Part shown: one piece after another, positions 51,569 through 60,761 of the stretch
Numbering within the stretch: position 1 is the stretch's first letter
How the letters are laid out: the number at the start of each line of letters is the position of its first letter
From: Nonomuraea polychroma
GTDB lineage: Bacteria > Actinomycetota > Actinomycetes > Streptosporangiales > Streptosporangiaceae
Reading direction: 5' to 3'
Length of the DNA: 64,000 bases
NCBI RefSeq assembly: GCF_004011505.1
Contig: NZ_SAUN01000001.1
Coordinates: forward strand, 5,793,501-5,857,500
The notes under the pieces: generated by a model
The model's database searches: none
What the model was told of the DNA's origin: nothing
The model's input: the letters and a program-made list of their open reading frames with translations, nothing else
Program-made: the position numbers and the translations under genes

Positions 51569-52088
51569 GCTGGCGGAAGAATTCCGTCGCATCCGACAGC
51601 GAGTCCCGGCCCGGTGCACCGCTGTAGATGTTGATCGTGAGCAGGCGTTTGTAGTCAGGCGTCCATCCGTAGACGAAGGCAATGGACTGATCCTCGGCAT
51701 TCCTGCGCCACGCTGCGAAGCCGGGGCCTACTTCGGCGGGTAGGTCATTCCCTTGGGTGGACAGCTTCGTGTTTTCTAGGTCTTCCGCGTCATGTGGTGA
51801 TGGGTCGAAGATTTCGATCACGAGTCCCAGCTTGCCTTCCGGCGTCAAGTCCTCGGCCACCGAGCATGACGCGAAACGTCCTTTGTCCATCTTCGTGCCG
51901 ACGGCCGTGTAGTCCTTGAAGCCGGTGGCGAGTTTGATCGCGTTCGCCGAGATCAGGTCGCATTCTCGTGGGGTTGCAGTGACGTCACCCAAGGGCCGGG
52001 TGTCCGGTGGTTGAGTGGGAGGAGAAGTGCACGCCGTCGCCAGGGCGAGCACGGCAATGACGGCGCCCGTTGACGGCTGGATTCTCAT
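51537..52088 (-). CDS. Lipoprotein, DUF3558-like
   Basis: 183 residues. The signal V-I-A-V-L-A-L-A-T-A-C gives a lipobox; then a Pro/Thr tether and a compact domain with C-D-L-I-S, F-A-S-C-S-V and V-Y-G-W-T-P-D-Y. The Cys pair and layout resemble DUF3558 actinobacterial lipoproteins; I give the name tentatively. The ATG overlaps the stop of the DUF6571 gene (ATGA at 52085), so it belongs to that operon and its product probably works at the cell surface with it. Confidence 0.68.
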   Translation of the reverse strand: MRIQPSTGAVIAVLALATACTSPPTQPPDTRPLGDVTATPRECDLISANAIKLATGFKDYTAVGTKMDKGRFASCSVAEDLTPEGKLGLVIEIFDPSPHDAEDLENTKLSTQGNDLPAEVGPGFAAWRRNAEDQSIAFVYGWTPDYKRLLTINIYSGAPGRDSLSDATEFFRQLKPVLLDKPK

Positions 52089-53931
52089 GAGCCGCCCCTG
52101 TAGCTGCGTTCGGCCTCCTTGAAGCCGAGTGCGATGGCGTCATCCGGCCGGCCGAAGACGCGACCTGTCTCGTTCAGCTTCAGCCACTCCTCGTAGGCCT
52201 CACGCTCGTCGGCATTCATCTCAGCCCAGGACTTGATCTCCCCGTTCACCATGAAGTGCCCCTTCGAGCCCGGAGAGAAATCTTCGTGGCGGTATGGGTG
52301 CGTCTTGGCGGGCACGGATCCATCCCCGAACAGGCCGTGGCGCATCATCGTGGCCGCCGTGAGATCGGCGAACATGTGCTTGGCCGCCCCCATCGCGGTG
52401 TCCGCGTCCTGGCGAGCCCGGTCCTCGTGGCTGGACTTGATCTTTCCGAAGATCGCACTCTTGGCCTCGTCGACCAGGAATCCCACGAACTTCCCTTGCG
52501 GCCCTGGGACCAGTCCCACCACCTTCTCCGTCATTTCCTTGAAGGCGGCGGTGCGGGCATCGTTCTCCTTCGCCTCTCCGATCCTGGAGATATTGGCAGC
52601 ATCGGTGATCACCCAGGTCGTCATGCTGAGCCCGCGCGTCGCCCGTGAGAATTCCGCGCCTCCGCTGCGGCTCATGCGCTCTTCGAGGATGTCCTGCCGT
52701 GCGGCGTCGAGCTGCTGCGGTGTGGCCTCTGGGTGCGACCTCCGCCATGCCGCAAGGTCGGCATCGATCTCCTTCGAGATCTTGGCGGCCAGTTCGTCCA
52801 GCATCTTGGCGGCATACACTCCGTGCGCGGCGGCCACGGTCTGAAACGCGCCGTCATCTGCGAACGCCCACGTCATCGCCTTCTTGACCTCTGTCGCAGC
52901 GAACTTGGCACCATACGGTTCCGCGCCGTACAGGTTCTTGTCCGGGTCCTGGCCCGTCACCACAGCCGGCATCTTGTTGGAGAAGGACTGTGTGTCGCGG
53001 TGCAGGTCACCGGTGTAGTGGGCCAAGACGTTGCCGAGATGGGCGCGGGTATTGGGAAGATTCTTCTGGACCTTGGCATCGCTCCAGAAGTGGGCCGCCC
53101 ATGAGGCGATCAGCGCGGACTTGTACCCGCGCGAATTACCAGGCGGCAGGTCGTGATCGCGGAATTCCGTGCTCGCCACCTGGATGGCCCAGCCGAGATC
53201 CTTGTCGGCATCGCCATCCCAGTGGTGCTGTCGCATCAGGTAGGCCAGTGGCTTGCGCTGCGGGTCGGTGAAGAAGTCCTGGGCGACGGCGGGATGGTGG
53301 GCCAGCGCGACCAGGGCCGTACCCATGGGGCTGAGGTCGCCGGGTGAGCCGTCCCTGGGGCCGGGCATCGCCCAAGGGTCTCGCGGCAGGCTCGGGTCGG
53401 GCGGATGAGCCACATCCTTGTCGTACAGCTTCCGGACCACCGAGAGCAGGAACGTGTGGTCGAACTCGCCGTCCTGGAGCAGCCTTTTCACCGCGAACGC
53501 GTCCTGCGGGTTCTCGACGTCGTCGACCAGCTGATCGGCGTAGTCGTCAGGCAGCTTCATCCGGCCCACTCCACGCGAGGCCGTGCCCAGCATCCTGCTG
53601 AGCATGGTGACGAGCCTGTCCTGTGTCCTGGCGTCTCGCTGGGACGGGCGGGCCGACTGCGAGAGGCCGGCCCCGTACAGCCTGTTGATCAGGGCCTTGA
53701 GTTCGCGCGGTGGTATTTCCTTGGCGAAGGCGATCGCGAAGTACGGATCGTTCTTGTGCCGCTCGATTTCGGCCACCGTCTTGGCGTCCAGCTTGTGACT
53801 CCTGATCTGCTCCCGCAGCTTTGCCGCCAGGGCTTCGGCGGCTGCCGCGCCCTCGGCGGGAGACTTCGACAGCCAGTCGGATTGATCAGTTGCGTCATCA
53901 GCGTGGGGTTGATGCCGACCATCGGGCTCAT
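52085..53931 (-). CDS. DUF6571-family protein with an apparent frameshift near the start
   Basis: The ATG at 53931 sits in an ATGA overlap with the previous gene and encodes M-S-P-M-V-G-I-N-P-T-L-M-T-Q-L-I. The remaining homologous part (D-W-L-S-K-S-P-A-E-G onward to 52085) is in another frame; the shift is near 53885 and one missing base would restore it. The long part carries the DUF6571 features: N-D-P-Y-F-A-I-A-F-A-K, S-P-M-G-T-A-L-V-A-L-A-H-H-P-A-V-A-Q-D-F-F and Y-L-M-R-Q-H-H-W. These proteins follow a small ESX-like protein in actinobacteria and may be secreted toxin-like effectors. It could be mutated, sequence error, or recoded. The last gene overlaps the lipoprotein start. Confidence 0.72.
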
Positions 53932-54176
53932 CGGGTGGCCGCCCCCTTGGACGGGTCGGCTGGCTTGAGGGAGTCCAGCACGGACAAGGCCCGCTCCAAG
54001 AAGTCCTTGAAGCCCTTGTCCCAGGCGCGCAGATCAGCGATGAGTCGATCTCCGGCTTGGCCTTTGAGCGCACCGCCATCGACCAGGCGAACGAGCGCGA
54101 TCACGTCGTTGGCGTGCTGGTCGCGCAATCGTTCGATCTGACGCCGGGCGGCGTCGATCTCTTCCTGCGTCGCCAT
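53928..54176 (-). CDS. Small helical protein upstream of the DUF6571 gene
   Basis: 82 residues from one of three consecutive ATG codons (54182, 54179, 54176). It is all-helical and charged: E-I-D-A-A-R-R-Q-I-E-R-L-R-D-Q-H then W-D-K-G-F-K-D-F-L-E-R-A-L-S-V-L, the size and shape of ESAT-6/WXG100-like partners of DUF6571 proteins. The central W-x-G motif is not obvious, so the family is inferred. The stop overlaps the DUF6571 start (ATGA). It is the first gene of the three-gene unit. Confidence 0.6.
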   Translation of the reverse strand: MATQEEIDAARRQIERLRDQHANDVIALVRLVDGGALKGQAGDRLIADLRAWDKGFKDFLERALSVLDSLKPADPSKGAATR

Positions 54177-54447
54177 CATCATCGCCCGATTCGTGGAGGT
54201 GGGAGACGCCGGGTCGATCGAATGGTAACCACGGGAAAGGTCGGGCTGAAGCGGAACGCCGTGAACCAAACGTTATGGCTATGGACGGGCGGAGGAAGTT
54301 GCGGTTCTGAGCGTTGAGCAACGTATCGGGCGGACGCTCACCGAGCGGCGATGTATGGAGCGTGGCCCTGGCCGCATGCTCCACGACCTCGGCGGTCTCG
54401 ACGCGGAATCTCGCAACAGGCACTGCGGGCGATGGCAGAATGTGACC

Positions 54448-56046
54448 ATGCGGCCACCACGAGCGAAATACTACAACACCACCGGCCCGTGCGACCCGCA
54501 GCGCCACTACATGCTGCCCCCCACGCCGCGGCTCCCGCAGGCACGGGTGCTCATCGACATGGATCGTTACTTCGTGCTGCACGCACCCCGGCAGACCGGC
54601 AAGACGACCGCGCTACGCACCCTGGCGTCCGAGCTCACCGCCGAGGGTGACATCGCCGCCCTGATGTTCTCCTGCGAGCGTGCCAAGGCGGCCGGTGACG
54701 ACTACGCGGCCGCCGAGTCGCTTCTGCTGGATTCCCTCCGTCAGGCCGCCGAGTGGTCGGGATGGCCGGACGAGCTGCTGCCACCTGATCCGTGGCCGCA
54801 GGTCACACCGGGCAGCCGGCTTGCTGTGGCGCTGACGGAGTGGTGCCGCCGCTGCCCGCGCCGGTTGGTGCTGTTCTTCGACGAGATCGACGCCCTCCAA
54901 GGCGACAGCATGATCAGCATCCTCAGCCAGCTCCGCGACGGTCACAACGCGCGGCCGAAGGGCCAGCCGTTCCCTGCCTCCGTGGTGCTGTGCGGGTTGC
55001 GCGACGTGCGTGACTACAAGGTCGCCTCGGGCGGCGACCCGGGCCGGTCGAACCCTGCGAGCCCGTTCAACATCATCGCCGAGTCGCTGCGCCTGGGCGA
55101 CTTCACCGCCGATCAGATCGCCGAGCTGTACGGCCAGCACACGCAGGCGACCGGCCAGGAGTTCGCCAAGGACGCGGTGGATCGGGTCTTCGAGCTGACA
55201 CAGGGACAACCGTGGCTGGTCAACGCCCTCGCCTATGAGATCAGCTTTCAGATGGGGGTGACCGGTGCCATCATCGCCGGGCAGGTGGATGAGGCCAAGG
55301 AGCGGTTGATCCGGGCGCGCGCCACCCATCTGGACTCCCTCGTGGCCCGGCTGCACGAACCCCGCGTCAAGCGGGTGATGGAGCCCGTGGTGGCCGGGGC
55401 CTTCCCCCACGTCGACCCCACCTTCTCCGACGACCTGTCCTACGTCCGCGATCTGGGCCTGATCAAGCAGAAACCTCCGCTGGAGGTGGCCAACTCGATC
55501 TATCGGGAGGTCATCCTGCGAGTGCTGGGAGACCCGACGGAACAGTACGTGATGGCCGATCCGCGCAGCTTCGTGCTGCCGGACGGCCGGTTCGACCTGC
55601 CGCGCCTGCTGCAGGAATTCGTCGTGTTCTGGCGCGAGCACGGCGAGGTGCTCATCCGGCAGGAGGGTTACCACGAGGCCGCTTGCCAGATCATCCTCAT
55701 GGCCTTCCTGCACCGGTTGGTGAACGGCGGAGGGTATCTGGATCGGGAGTACGCCGCGGGCACCAAGCGCTTGGACGTCCTGGTCCGATGGCCCTACACC
55801 GGTCCCGACGGCGAACGGCTGATGCAGCGGGAGGCCATGGAGCTGAAGGTCTGGCGGACGGGCGGGGACGACCCGCTGCCCGACGGCCTGGCGCAGCTCG
55901 ACCGGTATCTGGACCGGCTCAGCCTCCCCACCGGCGTGCTGGTGATCTTCGATCGGCGCCCCGAGGCCCCACCATGGAAGGAACGAGGCGGCTTCGAGCA
56001 GGCGACCACACCGTCCGGCCGCCAGGTCACCGTGCTGCGTGCATGA
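54448..56046 (+). CDS. AAA ATPase with PD-(D/E)XK-like C-terminus
   Basis: 532 residues from ATG 54448. Walker A is L-H-A-P-R-Q-T-G-K-T-T-A-L-R and Walker B L-V-L-F-F-D-E-I-D-A-L, so it is an AAA-ATPase-like protein of the AAA_PDDEXK group. Arg/helical middle follows with winged-helix-like segments. At the C-end L-D-V-L-V-R-W and M-E-L-K-V-W-R give the D...E-x-K pattern of a PD-(D/E)XK nuclease or inactive relative. Such proteins sit in defence and mobile regions, but their role is mostly unknown. It is divergent from the three-gene unit, and nothing in the sequence shows regulation. Confidence 0.75.
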   Translation: MRPPRAKYYNTTGPCDPQRHYMLPPTPRLPQARVLIDMDRYFVLHAPRQTGKTTALRTLASELTAEGDIAALMFSCERAKAAGDDYAAAESLLLDSLRQAAEWSGWPDELLPPDPWPQVTPGSRLAVALTEWCRRCPRRLVLFFDEIDALQGDSMISILSQLRDGHNARPKGQPFPASVVLCGLRDVRDYKVASGGDPGRSNPASPFNIIAESLRLGDFTADQIAELYGQHTQATGQEFAKDAVDRVFELTQGQPWLVNALAYEISFQMGVTGAIIAGQVDEAKERLIRARATHLDSLVARLHEPRVKRVMEPVVAGAFPHVDPTFSDDLSYVRDLGLIKQKPPLEVANSIYREVILRVLGDPTEQYVMADPRSFVLPDGRFDLPRLLQEFVVFWREHGEVLIRQEGYHEAACQIILMAFLHRLVNGGGYLDREYAAGTKRLDVLVRWPYTGPDGERLMQREAMELKVWRTGGDDPLPDGLAQLDRYLDRLSLPTGVLVIFDRRPEAPPWKERGGFEQATTPSGRQVTVLRA

Positions 56047-56065
56047 CGGGTGCCTGAGTTTCCGA

Positions 56066-56254
56066 TCAGAGCCAATCCCGTCGTTTGAAGACCATGCAGA
56101 GGATGAGCCACACCGCTGCCCTCCCCAGGAACCCGATGGCCCGACTCGACCCCGACATGATGCCCTTGTCCAGATGTCGCGCGACCGCCCCCGGCTTGTC
56201 ACGATCAGAGAACGACTGGAGGCGCTCCGCTCGCTCGGCGGCGTGGCGAGTCAC
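56066..56254 (-). CDS. Very small protein with a C-terminal membrane helix
   Basis: 62 residues from GTG 56254 that shares bases with the preceding stop (GTGA). The N-half is charged (A-E-R-A-E-R-L-Q-S-F-S-D-R-D) and the C-half hydrophobic (A-I-G-F-L-G-R-A-A-V-W-L-I-L-C-M-V-F) ending K-R-R-D-W-L. A tail-anchored or antitoxin-like role is possible. It has no identified family. The GTGA overlap with the fragment before it gives it real weight as a gene. Confidence 0.45.
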   Translation of the reverse strand: MTRHAAERAERLQSFSDRDKPGAVARHLDKGIMSGSSRAIGFLGRAAVWLILCMVFKRRDWL

Positions 56255-56358
56255 GACGTCAGACCTTCGCGTGCCAGCGAGGCCGCTCGATCGCCCAGCT
56301 CGGCCAGTTCCTTGACGCGGCGTTCGAACTCCTCCAGCGCCCGGAGGGCTTTCCCGTA
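56251..56358 (-). pseudogene. C-terminal coding fragment before the small membrane protein
   Basis: From an in-frame stop at about 56359 the minus strand encodes K-A-L-R-A-L-E-E-F-E-R-R-V-K-E-L-A-E-L-G-D-R-A-A-S-L-A-R-E-G-L and a TGA. No ATG or GTG exists in the stretch, so the gene has lost its start. It is a coiled-coil helix; probably the remains of the partner of the 62-residue protein. Confidence 0.4.
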
Positions 56359-56439
56359 CAGTCATTGGTCTTCGATGGCCATCTGGGGGCACGCGCTGAC
56401 GGACAGCCACGCTTTCCATCGATTCGAGGAGGCATCCCG

Positions 56440-57219
56440 GTGGATCTTGACCGATTCTTCGCCGAGCTCGCGGACTGGTCCGATCAGCACGACGAGTCCG
56501 TGGAAACGCACCGTTACGGGCCTCTTCCCGATCATGAGGCCGATCTGCGGCTGCCTCCTGGTGCCACGCCGCGCGGTCTTGTGGTGGTGATCCACGGCGG
56601 CTTCTGGCGGTCCCGCTTCGGGCGGGAGACAACCCGGGCGCTCTGCGCCGATCTCGCCTTGCGCGGGTGGGCGAGCTGGAACGTGGAGTACCGGCGGGTC
56701 GGCACCGGCGGAGGCGTACCGGCGACACTCGACGACATCACGGCCGCCCTCCGGCACCTTGACGAGCTGGAACCGGTCGGCGACGTGCCGGTGGTGCTGC
56801 TCGGGCACTCGGCCGGCGGCCAGCTCGCGTTGTGGGCGGCCGGAACGCGACCGGTCGCCGCCGTCGTGCCGCTCGGCGGCGTCTGCGATCTGGCCGAGGC
56901 GGCGCGGCTGCGCATCGGAGACGGCGCCGCGCTCGACTTCGTCGGCGGTACGCCTGAGCAGCGGCCTGAGCTCTATGACCTGGCCGACCCGATGCGCCGG
57001 CTGCCGAGCGGAACTCCGGCACTCGTCGTCCACGGCACCGATGACGATCGCGTCCCGCCGGAGCTCAGCCGCCGGTACGCGGAGGCCGCGCATAAGGCCG
57101 GGGACCCCTGTCAGCTGCTCGAACTGGAGGATGTCGGCCACTTCGAGGTCATCGATCCGCGGACCGCGACGTGGTCCACGATCGTCCAGGGGTTCGAGGC
57201 CGTGGTGGAAACGGGCTAG
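56440..57219 (+). CDS. Alpha/beta hydrolase (BD-FAE/kynurenine-formamidase-like esterase)
   Basis: 259 residues from GTG 56440 behind GAGGAGG; a longer frame to 56365 has no ribosome site. The oxyanion motif V-V-I-H-G-G-F-W-R, the nucleophile elbow L-L-G-H-S-A-G-G-Q and the acid/His end V-H-G-T-D-D-D-R and D-V-G-H-F-E give the Ser-Asp-His triad. Family members cleave small esters or amides, including formylkynurenine. It stops 4 bp inside the convergent acyl-CoA dehydrogenase gene. Confidence 0.85.
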   Translation: MDLDRFFAELADWSDQHDESVETHRYGPLPDHEADLRLPPGATPRGLVVVIHGGFWRSRFGRETTRALCADLALRGWASWNVEYRRVGTGGGVPATLDDITAALRHLDELEPVGDVPVVLLGHSAGGQLALWAAGTRPVAAVVPLGGVCDLAEAARLRIGDGAALDFVGGTPEQRPELYDLADPMRRLPSGTPALVVHGTDDDRVPPELSRRYAEAAHKAGDPCQLLELEDVGHFEVIDPRTATWSTIVQGFEAVVETG

Positions 57220-58904
57220 AGCGTCACCGCCCCCACGACCAGATCGTCGAAGTGCTCCAATTCCTCCGCCGGGCGGTCGATCCCGCGGAGCGGGCCGTGG
57301 TCGGCGAGGTGGGCCTCGGCGTAGAGGCGGGCGACCAAAGCCTTGCGGTCGCCGTGGCCCGAGCGCTGCTCCCAGCCCGCCTGTTCCAGCAGCAGGGCGG
57401 CGGCGTAGACGTCCGCCATGAGCTGGGCCAGCGGGAACAGCCGCGCCTCGGCCACCGAGGGCTCCAGCGACGACCAGGCGGTGATCGCCTTGCGGAGATC
57501 CTCGATCCGTTCCCGCACGAGGTCTCCGGAGCCGGGAGGGGCCTGGTCGACGGCCGCTTCCAGCCGTTCGAGGAACGGCTCGTGGGCGTTCTCGCGCACC
57601 ATCGCGCGCCGGACGTCCAGGCACAGGATGTTGTCGCCGCCCTCCCAGATCGGGTTGACCTGGGCGTCGCGCAGGAGCCTGGCGACCGGCCACTGCTCGA
57701 TGTAGCCGTTGCCGCCGTGTATCTCGATCGCGTCGCTGGCGGCCGTCACGCCGAGCCGGGCCGCGCGCAGCTTGATCAGGGCGGGGGCCAGGCGCAGCCG
57801 GGGGCCGGCATGACCGTCGAAGACGAGCGCCTGCGCGGCTTCGACCTCGACGATCAGCTCGGCCAGCTTGCGGCGCATGAGCGGCTGGTCGATGAGCGGG
57901 CGGCCGAACGCCTCGCGGGCGCGGGCGTAGCAGATCGACTCCACCAGCGCGCGCCTGGCCACGCCGAGACCCATCATGGCCACGCCGAGCCTGGAGGAGT
58001 TGGTGAGCTTCATCATGGTCCCGAGGCCTGACCCGGAGCCCTGCCCGGCCAGCAGGAACGCCTCCGCGTCGGTGAACTCGACCTCGGCCGAGGCGACGGA
58101 CCTGGTGCCGAGCTTGTCCTTGAGCCGCCTGATCCGTACCCCGTTGCGGCTGCCGTCCCGCCGATCCCACAACACCAGGAACGGCGCCACCGCCCCCTCG
58201 GGCAGCCGGGCGAGCACCACGAACGCGGATCCGTTGGCGTTGGAGGCGAACCACTTGAAGCCGGACAGCCGCCAGGAGTCCCCAGATGGCACGGCGGCGG
58301 CCTCCAGCGCCGCCAGGTCCGAGCCGCCCGTCCGCTCGGTGAACATCTGAGCGGCCTCGCCGGAGTAGAAGCCGTTCGCGAAGATCTCCCGTACCCGATC
58401 GCGTACGTCCGGCGGCGCGTGCTTCTCGGCTAGCTGCACCACCATGTCGCCGCCCGTGCCGAGCGCGCAGCCCATCCCGATGTCGGCCTGGTCGAGCAAA
58501 TACGTCCACGCGGCGGCGAGCGCCGCCGGATCCGCCCCGTGAGCCCGGGCCTCCTCCGCGAACGACGGCGCGGTGAAGTTGTCCTCCATGAGCGCCTGCC
58601 GGGCGGCCTGGAACGACGGCGGCATGACGACCTGGCTGACGTCCCTGCCCCACTTGTCGTACTTCTCCAACCGCGGCGGATGGCGGTCGGTCTCCTCGGC
58701 GCACTCGGCCACGAGCCCGCCCATGAGCGCGCCCAGCCGGTCCAGGCGCGGCTCGGCCCAGGCGAAGCCCTCGCCCAGGTGCCGCCGCATGAGCAGGTGC
58801 AGCGTGGGATCGCAGGCCCACCAGTTGCGCCCGGCCGCGCCCTGGTAGCGCTCAGTGGCGTAGCGGTCGCTGCGGTCGAAAGGTTCCACGAGATAGCGCC
58901 CCAT
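57216..58904 (-). CDS. Acyl-CoA dehydrogenase, AidB-like
   Basis: 562 residues from ATG 58904. The N-terminal part L-V-E-P-F-D-R-S-D-R-Y and W-W-A-C-D-P-T-L-H-L-L-M-R is that of AidB-like proteins. M-F-T-E-R-T-G-G-S-D-L and W-R-L-S-G-F-K-W-F-A-S-N-A-N are flavin-site motifs, and I-H-G-G-N-G-Y-I-E-Q-W with N-P-I-W-E-G is the end of the active site. It oxidises acyl-CoA (isovaleryl-type) or, as AidB, responds to alkylation. The PaaX-type gene lies divergent 31 bp away and probably controls it. Confidence 0.9.
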   Translation of the reverse strand: MGRYLVEPFDRSDRYATERYQGAAGRNWWACDPTLHLLMRRHLGEGFAWAEPRLDRLGALMGGLVAECAEETDRHPPRLEKYDKWGRDVSQVVMPPSFQAARQALMEDNFTAPSFAEEARAHGADPAALAAAWTYLLDQADIGMGCALGTGGDMVVQLAEKHAPPDVRDRVREIFANGFYSGEAAQMFTERTGGSDLAALEAAAVPSGDSWRLSGFKWFASNANGSAFVVLARLPEGAVAPFLVLWDRRDGSRNGVRIRRLKDKLGTRSVASAEVEFTDAEAFLLAGQGSGSGLGTMMKLTNSSRLGVAMMGLGVARRALVESICYARAREAFGRPLIDQPLMRRKLAELIVEVEAAQALVFDGHAGPRLRLAPALIKLRAARLGVTAASDAIEIHGGNGYIEQWPVARLLRDAQVNPIWEGGDNILCLDVRRAMVRENAHEPFLERLEAAVDQAPPGSGDLVRERIEDLRKAITAWSSLEPSVAEARLFPLAQLMADVYAAALLLEQAGWEQRSGHGDRKALVARLYAEAHLADHGPLRGIDRPAEELEHFDDLVVGAVTL

Positions 58905-58935
58905 GTCTGCGAGTGTTACATATAATCGACACGCG

Positions 58936-59655
58936 ATGGAAGAGCGTAATAACACCTTGAGTGCGCGGTCGGCCGTCTTGAGCGCGTTGCTGGGTCACCA
59001 TCCCCCGCGCCTGCCGGCCCGCCATCTGGTGCGCATCGGGGCGTTGTTCGGCATCGCCGAGGGCACCGTGCGCGTCGCGCTGTCCCGCATGGTGGCGGCG
59101 GGGGACCTGATCCAGGAGGACCGCTTCTACACGTTGTCGGAGCGGCTCGTCGAACGGCAGGCCAGGCAGGACGAGAGCCGCGACCCGCACACCAGGCCGT
59201 GGGACGGCACCTGGGAGGTGGCCGTCGTCACCGCGGAGCGGCGCGCGCCCGCCGACCGGGCCGCGTTCCGGCACACGATGACCACGTTGCGCCTGGCCGA
59301 GCTACGTGAGGGCACCTGGCTGCGGCCCGCCAACCTGGTGCGCGCGTGGCCGGAGAGCGTCGCCGCACAGTGCACGCGCATCGACGGCCGCCCGCACCGC
59401 GACCCCACTCCCCTGCTCTGGGACCTCGACGGCTGGGCGGCCGAGGCCCGGCGGCTGGAGCGGGAGCTGGAGCGCGCCGACGGGCTGGCCGAGGGTTTCC
59501 TGGTGTCGGCCGCCGTGCTGCGCCACCTGCTGGCCGACCCGCTGCTCCCGGAGGAGCTGCTGCCGGCCGGCTGGCCGGGCGCGGAGCTGCGGGCCCGCTA
59601 CGACGACTTCGACACCCGCTACCGCGAAGTCCTGCTCCGCCACCTCAAAGACTGA
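58936..59655 (+). CDS. PaaX-family transcriptional regulator
   Basis: 239 residues from ATG 58936. The winged helix has L-V-R-I-G-A-L-F-G-I-A-E-G-T-V-R-V-A-L-S-R-M-V and the PaaX middle T-W-E-V-A-V-V-T-A-E-R, then G-T-W-L-R-P-A-N-L. PaaX relatives repress catabolic genes for phenylacetate and similar acyl-CoAs. It is divergent from the acyl-CoA dehydrogenase gene with only 31 bp between, a shared-operator layout. The gap has a weak GTGT...ACAC dyad. The ligand is likely an acyl-CoA. Confidence 0.88.
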   Translation: MEERNNTLSARSAVLSALLGHHPPRLPARHLVRIGALFGIAEGTVRVALSRMVAAGDLIQEDRFYTLSERLVERQARQDESRDPHTRPWDGTWEVAVVTAERRAPADRAAFRHTMTTLRLAELREGTWLRPANLVRAWPESVAAQCTRIDGRPHRDPTPLLWDLDGWAAEARRLERELERADGLAEGFLVSAAVLRHLLADPLLPEELLPAGWPGAELRARYDDFDTRYREVLLRHLKD

Positions 59656-59669
59656 CCCTGGCGAGCACC

Positions 59670-60698
59670 TCAGAGACCGACCCCGAAGATCACCCGCTTG
59701 TTCCTGAACTCGGTGACGCTCCACAGCTTGCCGTCCTGCACGGTCAGGTCCTCGGGCCCGATCGGGAACGGCCTGGTCTGCAGCTTCTGGTCGGCGTAGA
59801 CGAGCAGCTTGCCGTTGGTGGTCGCGTTGGCCGCCTGGCTGAGGTACCACTTCCCGCCGTGCGAGATCGCCCCCTGGATCTTGGGGTGCCCCATCACGAA
59901 CACCTCGTTGGGCTCGCCGCCGGAGAAGGCGAGGTCCCAGTGCGCCACCCGGCCGCCGGGATCGTCCTCCCAGTACTCGCCCGTGATCAACTGCGGCGTG
60001 CCGCCGCTGCGGTCGATCGACACGAAGGAGAAGTGCGGCCCCGGCTGCGCGAGTTTCCAGAAGTCGGTCTGCGGGATCACGTACCGGTAGCCGAAGGCGT
60101 GGAACTTGCCGCGGTGCCGGCCGATCCGCGTGGGGTCGCCCAGGTCGTTCTGCGCGGTACGCAGGTCGAGCAGGTTGTTCAGGTCGAAGACGCGCAGCCC
60201 CTTGAAGGTGTCGGCGACGTAGAGCAGGTCGCCGTCGAGCGCGATGCCGCCCGCGTGGATGTTGATCGGCGCGTACGAGCCGTCCGGCTTGGCCGCCACC
60301 AGCAGCGCGTGCTGGTACTTCAGCGTGCGCGGGCTCAGGAACGACACCCTGATCCCCCGCTCACCGGCCTCGGGCTTGAAGTACCAGCTCGCCACGAACA
60401 CCGGCACCCCGATGGAGCCGGACTCCTCGCCGCAGGTCAGGCCCTGGGGATACCAGTCGGCGGTGTCCTGGTCCTTGGCGTCGAAGGCGTACCACTCGGC
60501 CGGCCTGGGCTTCATGGAGCCGAGTGCGCCGGCGGCTCCCCGCCGGGCCGCGGTCCTGTTGGCCTGCGCCAGCAGCGCTTCGACGCCTGTGCTGCCGATC
60601 TCCTGCGCGAGCTTGGCCGCCCCGTCGGCCAGGTCCCCCGTCGCCCGGTTCAGCGTGTACGGCGCCTTCTCGGTGGGAGCCATCCCCGTTTCCGCCAT
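59670..60698 (-). CDS. Conserved protein of unknown function, beta-rich
   Basis: 342 residues. After a helical start of about 60 residues there are repeated short strands such as A-L-L-V-A-A-K-P-D-G-S-Y, L-L-Y-V-A-D-T-F-K-G-L-R-V-F-D and L-L-V-Y-A-D, the look of a propeller. No signal peptide or membrane helix is seen, so it is cytoplasmic, or is exported in some other way. The family is not recognised. It is read away from the GCS2-type gene with 63 bp between, on the same strand, and may be co-transcribed with it. Confidence 0.6.
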   Translation of the reverse strand: MAETGMAPTEKAPYTLNRATGDLADGAAKLAQEIGSTGVEALLAQANRTAARRGAAGALGSMKPRPAEWYAFDAKDQDTADWYPQGLTCGEESGSIGVPVFVASWYFKPEAGERGIRVSFLSPRTLKYQHALLVAAKPDGSYAPINIHAGGIALDGDLLYVADTFKGLRVFDLNNLLDLRTAQNDLGDPTRIGRHRGKFHAFGYRYVIPQTDFWKLAQPGPHFSFVSIDRSGGTPQLITGEYWEDDPGGRVAHWDLAFSGGEPNEVFVMGHPKIQGAISHGGKWYLSQAANATTNGKLLVYADQKLQTRPFPIGPEDLTVQDGKLWSVTEFRNKRVIFGVGL

Positions 60699-60761
60699 AT
60701 CTCCCTCACCTTTCCCGTTTCTTTACCTACTGTGACGGAACGGGAACGGCAATGGTTGCGC

